Positions 56,701 to 63,547 are shown, numbered from the stretch's first letter. The stretch: DNA of 64,000 bases from Alteraurantiacibacter buctensis (GCF_009827655.1 NZ_WTYV01000004.1:274199-338198), one strand, 5' to 3'. A program made the numbers and translations. Notes: generated by a model not told the origin, from the letters alone.

Positions 56701-58416
56701 CATTGCCTCACCGTCCATTGCCATTGCGGCAGAAGGCGCAGGGGCCACTTCCTCAAACCCAGCCCACGGATCGGCACTAGCGGCAGACGAACCGTCCAAG
56801 GGGCTATCCAGCCGGATTGAGGCATCACGCGCGCGGTCAATCTCAGCGTGACGCGCCAGCCGTTCCGCAGGGGTTTCGTTCCGCCAGTCGCCTAGCGCCT
56901 CATCATAGACCAATGGCTCTTGCGCCTTCGCGGCTTCCGCATCGAGCGCAGCCCTTTCCGAAGGTGGGAGATCGGCAATGTTGCGCGAATTGCCCCCTAG
57001 GCCGTCAGGAGCGACCACACGCGGCATTGCAGCGGCTTCCGGCGCAACGTCATTGGCAGGCCCCCGGAGCCGCTGACCAAGGCCCGACAGGCGTTCACGC
57101 CCAGCCGCAACACCCCGCGAGAGGATAGGTGCAGCAGCTTCCGCGCCCCGCACCAAGGCCGGATCGAGAATAGCGCCAGCAGCGGCACCAATCGCCGCCC
57201 CCGTCGCGCGGTCTGCAAGGCTCCCGTCAGTGTCGAGAAAGCCCGTTGCAGCGCCGAAGCCAGCGCCGACGCGGGCAAGCTGGCCAGTGGTCCGAAGGCC
57301 CCCCGCATAGGGCATCAGCACGCCGCCCACGAGGCTACCGGCCACCTGCCCCCCATACGAGGCGTAAGGGTGGTAGGCTTCATCATAGCCAAGGATCGCC
57401 GCGTTCTGGCGCTGATTGTTGACGAATATATCTGCGAACCGGCGGTCGCTGTTCCACACGTTTTCGCGGTTGGGCGTTGCGCCCAGCGCATCGACCAGTG
57501 CGCCCGCTTCATCAAGGCCACTGGCCAGCAGGCCCGAAGCTGTGCCACGAATGCCTGCACCCTCGGCCCCGTCGCCAAGGTTGGTCAGCGGTTGGGGCGC
57601 TTCCTCGGCATAGACCACCGAACCACGGAGCGGCTGGCCAGCGGCGGCAAACTGTTCGCGGCCCCTGATCCAGCTATCAACGTCTGCCGGATCGAGACGG
57701 AAACCCTGCGCTTCCACAAAGTCCATGATCTCTTGCTTGGACCCCGTTTCCAGCAGCCTGGCATAGTCCTGCTCGGCCTGTGCCGTCATGCCTGCAAACG
57801 GCGTGGGCGTGTCCCATGCCTGCGCTGCGTTCTGGCGGGGGGCGACAAACGGCACATCGCGCCGAAAGTCTTGCGGGGCCTGGACCGTCAGATCATGCAG
57901 CCCCAGCCCGTTGAGACGGGCCAGACGTTCGGCCTGCATGTAGTCGTAGCGGCGCGCCGGATCGCTGGCGAGGTATTGCGGAGCCACGAAGGCGTTACCG
58001 GACGCGGCCATTGATTGCCCAAGGTCCACACCATCCACGGCCAGAGGCCCCACGGGCCGAGCCCAAGAACGATCCTGCACCCGCCCGAAGGTGATAGTTC
58101 CCTGATCGAGATAGTTGCCCAGCGCGTCCCGTGACTGCTGGCCGACCGGCACCGCAACTCCCTGCCTGTCCCAGCCCTGTTGCGCCAGTTCAGGCGCATC
58201 AATGCCCCACAGACGGAAATTGGGGCCGCGATCCAGCCGCACCGTATCGCCATCGACCGGGCCGGTTACCTGCCGCCCCTGCATCGAGGGCATGGACGGA
58301 CGCGGCGTTGGGGTGGGCGAAGGGGTGCGCCGTTCGCGGGGCGTGACTTCCTCAAACCCCGCCCACGGATCGGCAGGGCCGACTTCCTCAAACGCGCTCC
58401 AATCCTGTCCCGGCAT
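53737..58416 (-). CDS. Giant phage virion/polyvalent-type protein with N-terminal SNase domain
   Basis: A 1559-residue protein, the largest in the window. Residues about 48-150 form a staphylococcal-nuclease-like domain: DGDTVRL (D55-L61), R68 and D73-A-P-E76 in FRLWGIDAPEL, and R120 as the second catalytic Arg. A glycine/alanine-rich hydrophobic stretch spans about 355-420. A middle domain is near 610-770. The region 1005-1450 (LYINMLLSGPQTHAVNIVSN, VPFVRTPINLLKFAIERSP) matches what I know of large phage internal-virion or polyvalent proteins. Four copies of a W-x-x-F-E motif lie at residues 6-10, 18-22, 551-555 and 1552-1556. It is probably packaged and ejected with DNA. The start at 58416 overlaps the upstream gene by one base (TGATG). 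Confidence 0.8.
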   Translation of the reverse strand: MPGQDWSAFEEVGPADPWAGFEEVTPRERRTPSPTPTPRPSMPSMQGRQVTGPVDGDTVRLDRGPNFRLWGIDAPELAQQGWDRQGVAVPVGQQSRDALGNYLDQGTITFGRVQDRSWARPVGPLAVDGVDLGQSMAASGNAFVAPQYLASDPARRYDYMQAERLARLNGLGLHDLTVQAPQDFRRDVPFVAPRQNAAQAWDTPTPFAGMTAQAEQDYARLLETGSKQEIMDFVEAQGFRLDPADVDSWIRGREQFAAAGQPLRGSVVYAEEAPQPLTNLGDGAEGAGIRGTASGLLASGLDEAGALVDALGATPNRENVWNSDRRFADIFVNNQRQNAAILGYDEAYHPYASYGGQVAGSLVGGVLMPYAGGLRTTGQLARVGAGFGAATGFLDTDGSLADRATGAAIGAAAGAILDPALVRGAEAAAPILSRGVAAGRERLSGLGQRLRGPANDVAPEAAAMPRVVAPDGLGGNSRNIADLPPSERAALDAEAAKAQEPLVYDEALGDWRNETPAERLARHAEIDRARDASIRLDSPLDGSSAASADPWAGFEEVAPAPSAAMAMDGEAMPSVSQAMPQPVGAARPAGLTDPLTQAQREAAAANLSPGDVLPIASNEIGSAAEAAARDAGRFEPVRVPNERGELTRRTFRTYNGGEVKTVGPVDLVGWLRLNGGLVDQGGELAKMGIRNNRARTGMDFVGQESRFGPMVNDNGMLLDDAALRAWEEGYFPELTDRPTLNQFLDALNDTYNGRTGRRFLADDLPEIENYYNRQYDRRAIARQESETGAPVYRDISEPADEPQPFAPPEAYEEWPAGGPDLAGNIRLDRLESPQDIKRALAQTEARFGFDAATRGRVTQAETERLAGELNMTADQLLSRRRGQALNAEEALAARQILAKSGNDLVNAARRIAGRTDPDGELMADFRRKLMRHAAIQEQVSGATAEAGRALQQFRMMASSRVVRDDVLTAIVEGGGGKRRLTDAAQAVLDAAEVGPGVFNAVVDKTTDPRFRDKLAELYINMLLSGPQTHAVNIVSNTLTAMAQIPEFAGAALIGRARQAVTRQALDRVLGSEVGARAFGLLQGAREGARMFAQGLRTGEPADFVSKVEGQQFRAISGLKGEVIRVPTRLLTAEDEFFKGVARRMELNAQAVRVARGEGLAGDALRARIAELSANPTDEMLARALDYGRYLTFQRQLGDFGSSVSRITTNNLVAKVFVPFVRTPINLLKFAIERSPAAPVLREWRKEFAAGGASRDLAIARATIGTGMGMLVYEAALQGHITGSPPTDQAKARLLYADGWKPYSIRIGDTYYSYRRLDPFSTTLGMGADMALMPEGMSETQRENEAVILTASIMGNLASKTWLSGISDLLEALSDPQRNAERLLERLAGSFTVPTGVNQVARVMDPTQRETDGVRDAVQNRIPGLSDNLLPRRNIWGAPITDQGGVGPDIVSPIWQSEAARDPVNLELMRLDYAPGYPQRKVGGVELTPEEYDRYLALSGQAAHDELARLVRSQEWRAMPDDDRIDAAQRIVREARADARAQLFGGSPAADEWADFEMVE
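56747..56776 (-). repeat. Direct repeat copy A inside giant virion-type gene
   Basis: A 30-base stretch is repeated at 58346-58375 with one mismatch. Both copies encode the DPWAGFEEV motif, so the motif probably spread by duplication within the gene. Confidence 0.8.
58346..58375 (-). repeat. Direct repeat copy B inside giant virion-type gene
   Basis: Partner of the copy at 56747-56776 (29 of 30 bases identical). It encodes the second of the two N-terminal W-x-x-F-E motifs. Confidence 0.8.
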
Positions 58417-58622
58417 CACTTGGCCCCCGTAAAGTCTGCATTGACCCACGTAGCGCGGGTGATGAACGCAGCGGCCAGCAGCAACAGCCCAGCGTCAGGA
58501 TCGAAAAGAAGGGCCACCAGCACCGCCAAGGCGCAAGCAGCCACGTAGAAGGCACGCACGCGCCAGCTACCGCCCAACCGCTCCCATGCGGCCCTCAGGA
58601 GGTCGATGACGCGGCGAGCCAT
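58416..58622 (-). CDS. Small membrane protein of the phage operon
   Basis: A 68-residue protein: an amphipathic basic start (MARRVIDLLRAAWERLGGSWRV) and one long or two short hydrophobic segments (about 24-55) with little else. It is packed between two virion-type genes: it starts one base after the upstream stop and its own stop overlaps the giant gene. It might be holin-like or a membrane anchor used during ejection, but no family is recognised. Confidence 0.65.
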   Translation of the reverse strand: MARRVIDLLRAAWERLGGSWRVRAFYVAACALAVLVALLFDPDAGLLLLAAAFITRATWVNADFTGAK

Positions 58623-58623
58623 A

Positions 58624-59502
58624 TCAGCGCGCAGGCACCCGCATGGTGCGCCCGTCACGGGTGCGGAACTGCGAACCCGGCGGCAGGCGGCGGGCTTCAT
58701 CGGGGCTGTTGACCGTGGGAATGTCATCGGCACGCCGAGACGCGCGAGGCGCAGGAGCAGAACGGGCCTGAGGAACGCCCCGAAGCTCAATGCGATTGCC
58801 CTGGCGGTGATCTTCCAGACCGATACGGTTGGACTGGCGCACACCTTCAAGCCGCAGATCGTTGCCGGTGCGGTGATCGTCCAGTTGCACATCGCGCGTG
58901 AAGGCGGACGGCCCGTTAGACCGCAGCACGTAATCCTCCACCGCGTTGAAATAGTCCTCCGTCCCCGGCTGCAAGCCAAGGCCAGCCGCGTAGAGGTCGA
59001 AATCTTCCGGCCCGGTGTAGAGCGCGTCAGTCTGGCCAGTGGCGGGATCGAATTGCAGGCGCGAACGGCCAATCGTGAAGGGAGCAGACGCAGACAGATC
59101 AGCCGCGTTCTGGCGCGCCCAATCGGCCTGTTGCCAATCCAACACTTGCCGGTTGGCCGCATTGAGGCGCTGGGCCTGTTCATGGCGCTGTGCTTGCAGA
59201 CCGGGCAGGAAGGACGCACGGCCACCCCCGGCAGTCGCCAGGATATCGCCCACAGTTCCCGCAATCATCTGCGTGCGGCTGGGCTGCCCCTGATTGCCTG
59301 CCATAGCACGCAAAGCAGCGGCATAATCGAACGGGGCGCGCATCGAACCACCCAAGGGGCCACCCATGCGGCCAGCGACGGGAGAAGGGGCAGCCGAGGC
59401 CGGACCCGTGGCAGCGGGCCGACGCGAAGCGGGCGAGCGACTGAACACTTGCGGCGGCACGCCGAACAGGCCCGACACTTGCGGGGGAGCGGTGGCAATC
59501 AT
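58624..59502 (-). CDS. Phage virion/ejection-like protein with PG-QFRT tail motif
   Basis: A 292-residue protein, proline/alanine rich at the N-terminus, Gln-rich helical in the middle, then near-repeats around DHR-x-G-N (for example LEDHRQGNRIELRG) at about 215-250. The last ~30 residues hold IPTV-SP...PPGSQFRTRDGRTMRVP, shared with the protein encoded at 59915-60994. No enzyme motif is seen. The overlap and order suggest an internal virion or tail-tip component. Confidence 0.65.
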   Translation of the reverse strand: MIATAPPQVSGLFGVPPQVFSRSPASRRPAATGPASAAPSPVAGRMGGPLGGSMRAPFDYAAALRAMAGNQGQPSRTQMIAGTVGDILATAGGGRASFLPGLQAQRHEQAQRLNAANRQVLDWQQADWARQNAADLSASAPFTIGRSRLQFDPATGQTDALYTGPEDFDLYAAGLGLQPGTEDYFNAVEDYVLRSNGPSAFTRDVQLDDHRTGNDLRLEGVRQSNRIGLEDHRQGNRIELRGVPQARSAPAPRASRRADDIPTVNSPDEARRLPPGSQFRTRDGRTMRVPAR

Positions 59503-59918
59503 TACTTGGTTTCCTCTACGTTGGTCAGGCGGGCGCGGAATTGCTGGGCCAGCACCACCACGGCGGGGCTGGTATCTTGCAGGCGGGTGGCGAGAAATTG
59601 GGCCGCTTCCTCTGAACCGGCATCGGCCATCAGTTCGCAGCGGGCCAGCGCTTCGGCCAGCAGGTCATCGCTGACCATGCCGTCATCGAGGCGGAACATC
59701 TCCCCGGCGATAGCGATGCAAAGTTCGTGATCGCTCACCGCGCCACGGCTGGCAGCCATGCGGGCAAATACCGCCCCTTCAATCAGGGCCGTGCAGGGAT
59801 CGACACCGGCAGGCGGATCGCAGGCAAGCGCCAAGGCACGCTCAGCCAAGGCCCGTTGCGCCTCAATGCTACCGGTCCCGGCATCGCGCATCAGGCAAAA
59901 GGCATCCGCCCCCCTCAC
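59502..59918 (-). CDS. Phage operon protein of unknown function
   Basis: A 138-residue acidic, mostly helical protein rich in Ala/Leu with four Cys scattered over the chain. It has no recognised domain. The GTG start at 59918 overlaps the upstream gene by 4 bp (GTGA), and its TAA overlaps the next gene's ATG by one base (TAATG), so it is co-translated with the virion-type genes and may be a chaperone or minor structural part. Confidence 0.65.
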   Translation of the reverse strand: MRGADAFCLMRDAGTGSIEAQRALAERALALACDPPAGVDPCTALIEGAVFARMAASRGAVSDHELCIAIAGEMFRLDDGMVSDDLLAEALARCELMADAGSEEAAQFLATRLQDTSPAVVVLAQQFRARLTNVEETK

Positions 59919-60994
59919 CGTTGCGGAACCCGGAACACGCGCCCGTCAGGGGTGCGGAATTGGGTGCCAGGTGCAAGGTTGCTGGCAGCGCGAGGAGAAG
60001 CGATGGTTGGAATGTTGCCGCCCGAACCCCCGCCCGTGGATCTTGACCCGCGACGACTGCCACCCCGCCCCTGATTGCTGGAAATGCGTTCTTCCCGGCT
60101 GGCGCTGATACCTTCCCGCGTGCGATTGCTTCGGCGGGTTTCTTCCAGCCGTGCATCGCGGTTGCTTATCAGGCTGTTGGTGTTGCGGTCAGCGCGGGCG
60201 TTGTCCGCATCAATGTTCGCCTGCTGCATGAAGTTGTCTAGCTGCTCCTTGATGGGCAGCGCTTCCGCCATGATCTCCCGCACGGCTTCGGGGCCGGGAT
60301 AGTTGGCAGGGATTTGCGACAGGTCGCCGCCGAACTCCTGCACCATCGGCAAGAACCGGCTCATGGCTTCCTGCCACCCGGCTTCATCATTCACGCGGCC
60401 CAGAGCTTCCACGGCAAAGCCGTAAATCTCCCGCTCAGCGCGCAGCCGCTCAACCGTCCGTTCGCGAAAGTCGCTCTCAATCTGCATGGCCCGCAGGGGG
60501 TCAATCTGCATCATGCGGGCAAAGGCCCGGTCACGGCCAGATTGCGGCTCACCAAGGAACGACAGGTCGAACTTGTCCCCCTCCTGATCGGGGGGACCGA
60601 ACGGGGCAGGCGTGGACGGATCGGCACCGGTGGCAGGGTCGGGCGAGCCCTGCATCGGCTGGCCCGTGGGCGCAGTAACCGGCTGCGAGGGTGCCAGCGC
60701 ATTGACAGAGGATCGGCCACCAGTGGCGGGCATCCCAGCCGAGGCATAGTCACCCAGCGCGGAGCGAAATTGCGCGTCCTGCATCTGCTGGCGCGCCTGC
60801 ATGGCATACTGCGGTGCCGCCTGCGCCAGCGCGTTGAACGAGGCTTCATTGGGCTTCATGGCGAACGATGCCAGGGCGTTCTGCGCCGCTTCCTGCTGGC
60901 GGCGCTGGCGCATCAGTTCAGCCGCAGCCCGGCCCTGTTCAAAGTTCCGCTCAAAGGCGTTGGGTTCGTTCAGCAAGGACCAGTTGATAGCCAT
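59915..60994 (-). CDS. Phage virion/ejection-like protein with PG-QFRT tail motif
   Basis: A 359-residue protein. It starts MAINWSLLNEPNAFERNFEQG; residues 20-90 are Gln/Ala-rich helix. A proline-rich linker (about 100-140), a helical middle and a charged segment with N-R-D/R-S-N-R-like repeats (about 260-310) follow. A Gly/Ser/Arg hinge leads to the C-terminal motif APGTQFRTPDGRVFRVP shared with the neighbour at 58624-59502. The start at 60994 has GAGAGG upstream. A phage DNA-ejection role is inferred from composition and position. Confidence 0.68.
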   Translation of the reverse strand: MAINWSLLNEPNAFERNFEQGRAAAELMRQRRQQEAAQNALASFAMKPNEASFNALAQAAPQYAMQARQQMQDAQFRSALGDYASAGMPATGGRSSVNALAPSQPVTAPTGQPMQGSPDPATGADPSTPAPFGPPDQEGDKFDLSFLGEPQSGRDRAFARMMQIDPLRAMQIESDFRERTVERLRAEREIYGFAVEALGRVNDEAGWQEAMSRFLPMVQEFGGDLSQIPANYPGPEAVREIMAEALPIKEQLDNFMQQANIDADNARADRNTNSLISNRDARLEETRRSNRTREGISASREERISSNQGRGGSRRGSRSTGGGSGGNIPTIASPRAASNLAPGTQFRTPDGRVFRVPQR

Positions 60995-61004
60995 AGGGGG
61001 CCTC

Positions 61005-61304
61005 TCAATGCACAGTGGGCGCGTAGTGGGTGGGATAGGCCCCGAAACGGGCCGCAACGGTATCAGCAAGGCGCGCCCAGCCATCGGGGGCCGCCAGCAG
61101 ATCAAGCATGGAGTCGGGAACGCGCGTCAATTCATCCAGCAGCGCCTCGAATGGCAGGCCGGTAGCGCCAGCCACATCGGCCACCAGCGCCCGCCCCGCG
61201 ATCCATTGCGGATCGAACGAAGGCGCAGAGACAGGCACAGGCTCAGCACAAAGCGCTGCCGCCAGTATGTCACCCAACAGGCCGGATTGATGGCCAGCCG
61301 TCAT
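61005..61304 (-). CDS. Phage operon small protein, unknown
   Basis: A 99-residue protein, helical in look, with an acidic middle (LPFEALLDELTRVPDSMLDLLAA). No domain is recognised. Its start overlaps the preceding small gene by 4 bp (ATGA), and the next gene begins 10 bp after its stop. Confidence 0.6.
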   Translation of the reverse strand: MTAGHQSGLLGDILAAALCAEPVPVSAPSFDPQWIAGRALVADVAGATGLPFEALLDELTRVPDSMLDLLAAPDGWARLADTVAARFGAYPTHYAPTVH

Positions 61305-61435
61305 TTCAGGCCGACACGTTCGCGGGCGATGGCGCGCAGATATTCGGAGACGGAATAGCCGTTTTCCCGCGCGTGCGAATAGAGCGCGGCAGCGAGAACA
61401 GGCGAGGCACGAAAAGACAGGTGTTCAGTGTGCAT
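61301..61435 (-). CDS. Ribbon-helix-helix-like small regulator
   Basis: A 44-residue protein: a short strand (MHTEHLSFRAS) followed by two helices (PVLAAALYSHARENGYSVSEYLRAIARERV), the size and pattern of a CopG/Arc-type ribbon-helix-helix DNA-binding unit. AAGGA eight bases before the ATG at 61435 supports this start over an ATG at 61453. As the first gene of the leftward operon, directly behind a promoter that contains an inverted repeat, it may autoregulate the operon. Confidence 0.6.
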   Translation of the reverse strand: MHTEHLSFRASPVLAAALYSHARENGYSVSEYLRAIARERVGLK

Positions 61436-61472
61436 GTTCGGTCCTTCGGTCATCACGACGATGGATGGGCCG

Positions 61473-61501
61473 TCGCTAGCACATTTGTAACACAAAGTCA
61501 A
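61473..61501 (-). promoter_or_regulatory. Promoter with internal inverted repeat for leftward phage operon
   Basis: On the minus strand TTGACT (61496-61501) is followed after 17 bases by TAGCGA (61473-61478). The spacer contains the inverted repeat TTTGT-GTT-ACAAA, a likely operator. The distance to the ATG at 61435 (about 30 bases of leader) is sensible. It stands out as AT-rich against its surroundings. Confidence 0.55.
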
Positions 61502-61612
61502 TGCCACTGCCCCGCGCGGGTAGCGTCTCAGTTTCATATTAGCCCCGCTTGAAGCGCCCTTTGCGCCAGCCGCGCGCATCCTATATGCGTAGCGGTATTA
61601 AAGGGGGTAGGG

Positions 61613-61828
61613 ATGGCAAGACCGACTGAACAATCCGACCGCGTGTGCGCAGAGTGCAACCGCAAGTTTCTGTCGGGTGTCGCCCACATTGATCGCGGTG
61701 CAGTGATAGCGATGGTTTGCCATACCTGTGCGCAGAAGGTTCCATTTGGCTGGAAACGACTGCAACAGCTTTCGGACCAAATCCGCACTGCTAACTTCAA
61801 GGCATGGAAGGCTAAGCAAGATGCCTAA
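61613..61828 (+). CDS. Small zinc-finger-like phage protein
   Basis: A 71-residue protein with two Cys pairs (CAEC at 12-15 and CHTC at 36-39), a probable zinc ribbon, then a basic helical tail. GGGGGTAGGG precedes the ATG. It is the first of the rightward group; the following gene overlaps it by 8 bp. Function unknown. Confidence 0.6.
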   Translation: MARPTEQSDRVCAECNRKFLSGVAHIDRGAVIAMVCHTCAQKVPFGWKRLQQLSDQIRTANFKAWKAKQDA

Positions 61829-62069
61829 GTGGGATGGCGGATATACCGCAGCATTGACAATCGCCGTGGTCACTGGTGCGGCGCTTGGCTTTGTCTTTGG
61901 CTATTTTACTATTGGAACCGACACAGGCAGCTACCAGGCGTTCGGCACGTATCTCCAATACTCCCTGACCGAATTTTCACAAGGCAACCCCTTGGCTTGG
62001 TCCACCTTTGGGGCGCTCATGGGAGCGGCGCTCACCCTGTTCAAGTTTCTCACCAACGCTCGAAACTAA
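61821..62069 (+). CDS. Two-helix small membrane protein
   Basis: An 82-residue protein with hydrophobic segments at about 10-30 (LTIAVVTGAALGFVFGYF) and 60-78 (TFGALMGAALTLFKFL), and a polar loop. The topology is holin-like, but no lysis enzyme lies next to it. It overlaps the zinc-finger-like gene. Confidence 0.55.
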   Translation: MPKWDGGYTAALTIAVVTGAALGFVFGYFTIGTDTGSYQAFGTYLQYSLTEFSQGNPLAWSTFGALMGAALTLFKFLTNARN

Positions 62070-62186
62070 ATTCAAACTGAGACACGACCGCCCCGCGCGG
62101 AACAGGGACAAGGCCCGTCATGTTGCCAGAACGCAACAAGAACAAAGCCCTTGCCAGACTCGCAACCCGGCTGGCATCTGGTGGCC

Positions 62187-62552
62187 ATGCCCCTCGCCCT
62201 CGCCATCCTGCTTGCCTGCACCGCGACAGACGGTGACACGCTCAATTGCGGCGGCGAACGGGTGCGCCTGCTGGGGATCGACGCGCCAGATCTGCACGGG
62301 TGCCGACAGGGGCGGCAATGCGTGGTGGGTGATGGAGAGGCAGCACGGCAGGCCATAGCCCGCCTGATCGGAGGCGCAGCGCTACGGATAGGGCGCGTAG
62401 GGCACGACAGCTACGGGCGAACCCTTGCCGTCGTCTATGCCGATGGGGCCAACGCCTCTTGCGCCATGATTGCGGCTGGCCATGCGGTCTATCGCAGAGA
62501 TTGGGACAACGGCGGCAGAGTAGCCCTAGATTGCCCGGAAACCGCCCTGTGA
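62187..62552 (+). CDS. SNase-like (thermonuclease-fold) protein
   Basis: About 121 residues. A short hydrophobic start (PLALAILLAC) leads straight into TATDGDTLNC and RVRLLGIDAPDLHGC, then HDSYGRTLAVVYADG. Cys pairs suggest an exported, disulphide-stabilised protein. The catalytic Glu position that follows DAP in SNases is Asp here, while both Arg positions are kept, so activity may be low. The start is uncertain: ATG 62187 is taken, GTG 62179 and TTG 62151 are possible. It ends over the next gene's GTG. Confidence 0.7.
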   Translation: MPLALAILLACTATDGDTLNCGGERVRLLGIDAPDLHGCRQGRQCVVGDGEAARQAIARLIGGAALRIGRVGHDSYGRTLAVVYADGANASCAMIAAGHAVYRRDWDNGGRVALDCPETAL

Positions 62553-62728
62553 GCGCCTATCTGGCCGAACGGGTGCAGTTGGCCTTTGACCGCTGCAAGG
62601 AGTTCCCCGAGGCAGGCGCGCGGGGCGGTTACTTCATGGTGCGCGGCGATGCCTACCTAGCGCTAATCGAATTGCGCAACATGGCCCCCGAAATCGTCCT
62701 GGCGCTAGGGCGCGCGGATCAAACGTAA
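62549..62728 (+). CDS. Small hypothetical phage protein
   Basis: A 59-residue protein with a GTG start that overlaps the SNase-like stop by 4 bp (GTGA), which supports translation. Its sequence (LAERVQLAFDRCKEFP...YLALIELRNMAPEIVLALG) is helical with no recognised motif. Confidence 0.5.
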   Translation: MSAYLAERVQLAFDRCKEFPEAGARGGYFMVRGDAYLALIELRNMAPEIVLALGRADQT

Positions 62729-62739
62729 CCGGCGCGTAT

Positions 62740-62985
62740 TTACGCAGCGGACATAAAGAAGATGCGGAACAGGTAGCCCGCCGACGCAAGGCCGATAGCG
62801 CCAGCAGTCAGGAAAGCCGCCTCGCGCATGTGACTTGTGGCCCGTGCCTTGACGACGTTCTTGCCCTGAACCCCGAAGGATTGAGACACCTTCCACCAGC
62901 TACGCGCCGCGACAAGACCGATAAGGGCGGCAAGCCCGACCATGACAGCGGCGGGATCTGCTATCTGGGTGGACCAGTCATCCAT
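62740..62985 (-). CDS. Small membrane protein, two helices
   Basis: An 81-residue protein with hydrophobic segments at about 13-27 (AVMVGLAALIGLVAA) and 56-77, joined by a basic loop (SFGVQGKNVVKARATSHMR). It is leftward, 31 bp downstream of the ADP-ribosyltransferase-like gene. The holin-like size is suggestive only. Confidence 0.5.
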   Translation of the reverse strand: MDDWSTQIADPAAVMVGLAALIGLVAARSWWKVSQSFGVQGKNVVKARATSHMREAAFLTAGAIGLASAGYLFRIFFMSAA

Positions 62986-63016
62986 GGCCCGAATATCGCG
63001 CAGGAAGCGCCCTAGG

Positions 63017-63547
63017 TCAATCTAAGGGCAAGTGGGAGGTGGAGACGTGCTTTGGTCGAACAGCAATCACTTCCGCTTCGTTCCGCTCTAGCTTGAGCGC
63101 CAATATGTCATCGCGAGCAATGCGGGCCTTTACCAATAGGGGTTGCCCGTCTTGCCGGTAGCGATTGAAAGAGGGAAAGGCCGCCGCCTTGTCACGATCC
63201 AATGACCACGACAGACCCCACTTGTTCGACTGATAGCAGCCCCGCCAAACCGTAACGACTTCCGGCAGCGCGTCGAGCGCCGCGACTTCGTCCGCAGTCA
63301 TCAACCATTGGCGGAGTGCCTTGGGTTGATCAATCACATCGGCCAGCGGCGTTTGCTCTAGGAGTTCATCAAGGTGCAGCCCGATGTTATCGCAGCTTTG
63401 CCATTCCTCTCCCAGCACGGTTAGCCAGTCCGCCCATTCAGCTTGCCAAGCCAGATCGAGCAGGATCGGCAGGCGGTTGTAGCTGTTGGCGAGGCTGAGA
63501 CGTTCCCGCAGTTGAACCAGCGTCAAGGTGGATGGCAGCGGGATCAT
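63017..63547 (-). CDS. Putative ADP-ribosyltransferase (R-S-E type), phage encoded
   Basis: A 176-residue protein. The C-terminal half shows the order expected of an R-S-E ADP-ribosyltransferase fold: R102 in TVWRGCY, S113-W-S115 in GLSWSLDRDKAAAF, and E157-A-E159 in LERNEAEVIAV. The N-terminal ~95 residues are helical and may shape the site or bind the target. The start overlaps the XRE gene stop by 4 bp, so the two are one unit. Known phage relatives modify host proteins; here target and activity are unproven. It could instead be an inactive fold. Confidence 0.6.
   Translation of the reverse strand: MIPLPSTLTLVQLRERLSLANSYNRLPILLDLAWQAEWADWLTVLGEEWQSCDNIGLHLDELLEQTPLADVIDQPKALRQWLMTADEVAALDALPEVVTVWRGCYQSNKWGLSWSLDRDKAAAFPSFNRYRQDGQPLLVKARIARDDILALKLERNEAEVIAVRPKHVSTSHLPLD

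Noticed and set aside
61436..61579. Longer N-terminus for the 44-residue RHH-like protein
   Set aside because: The extension would cover the strong promoter at 61473-61501 and has no family likeness; AAGGA supports the ATG at 61435.
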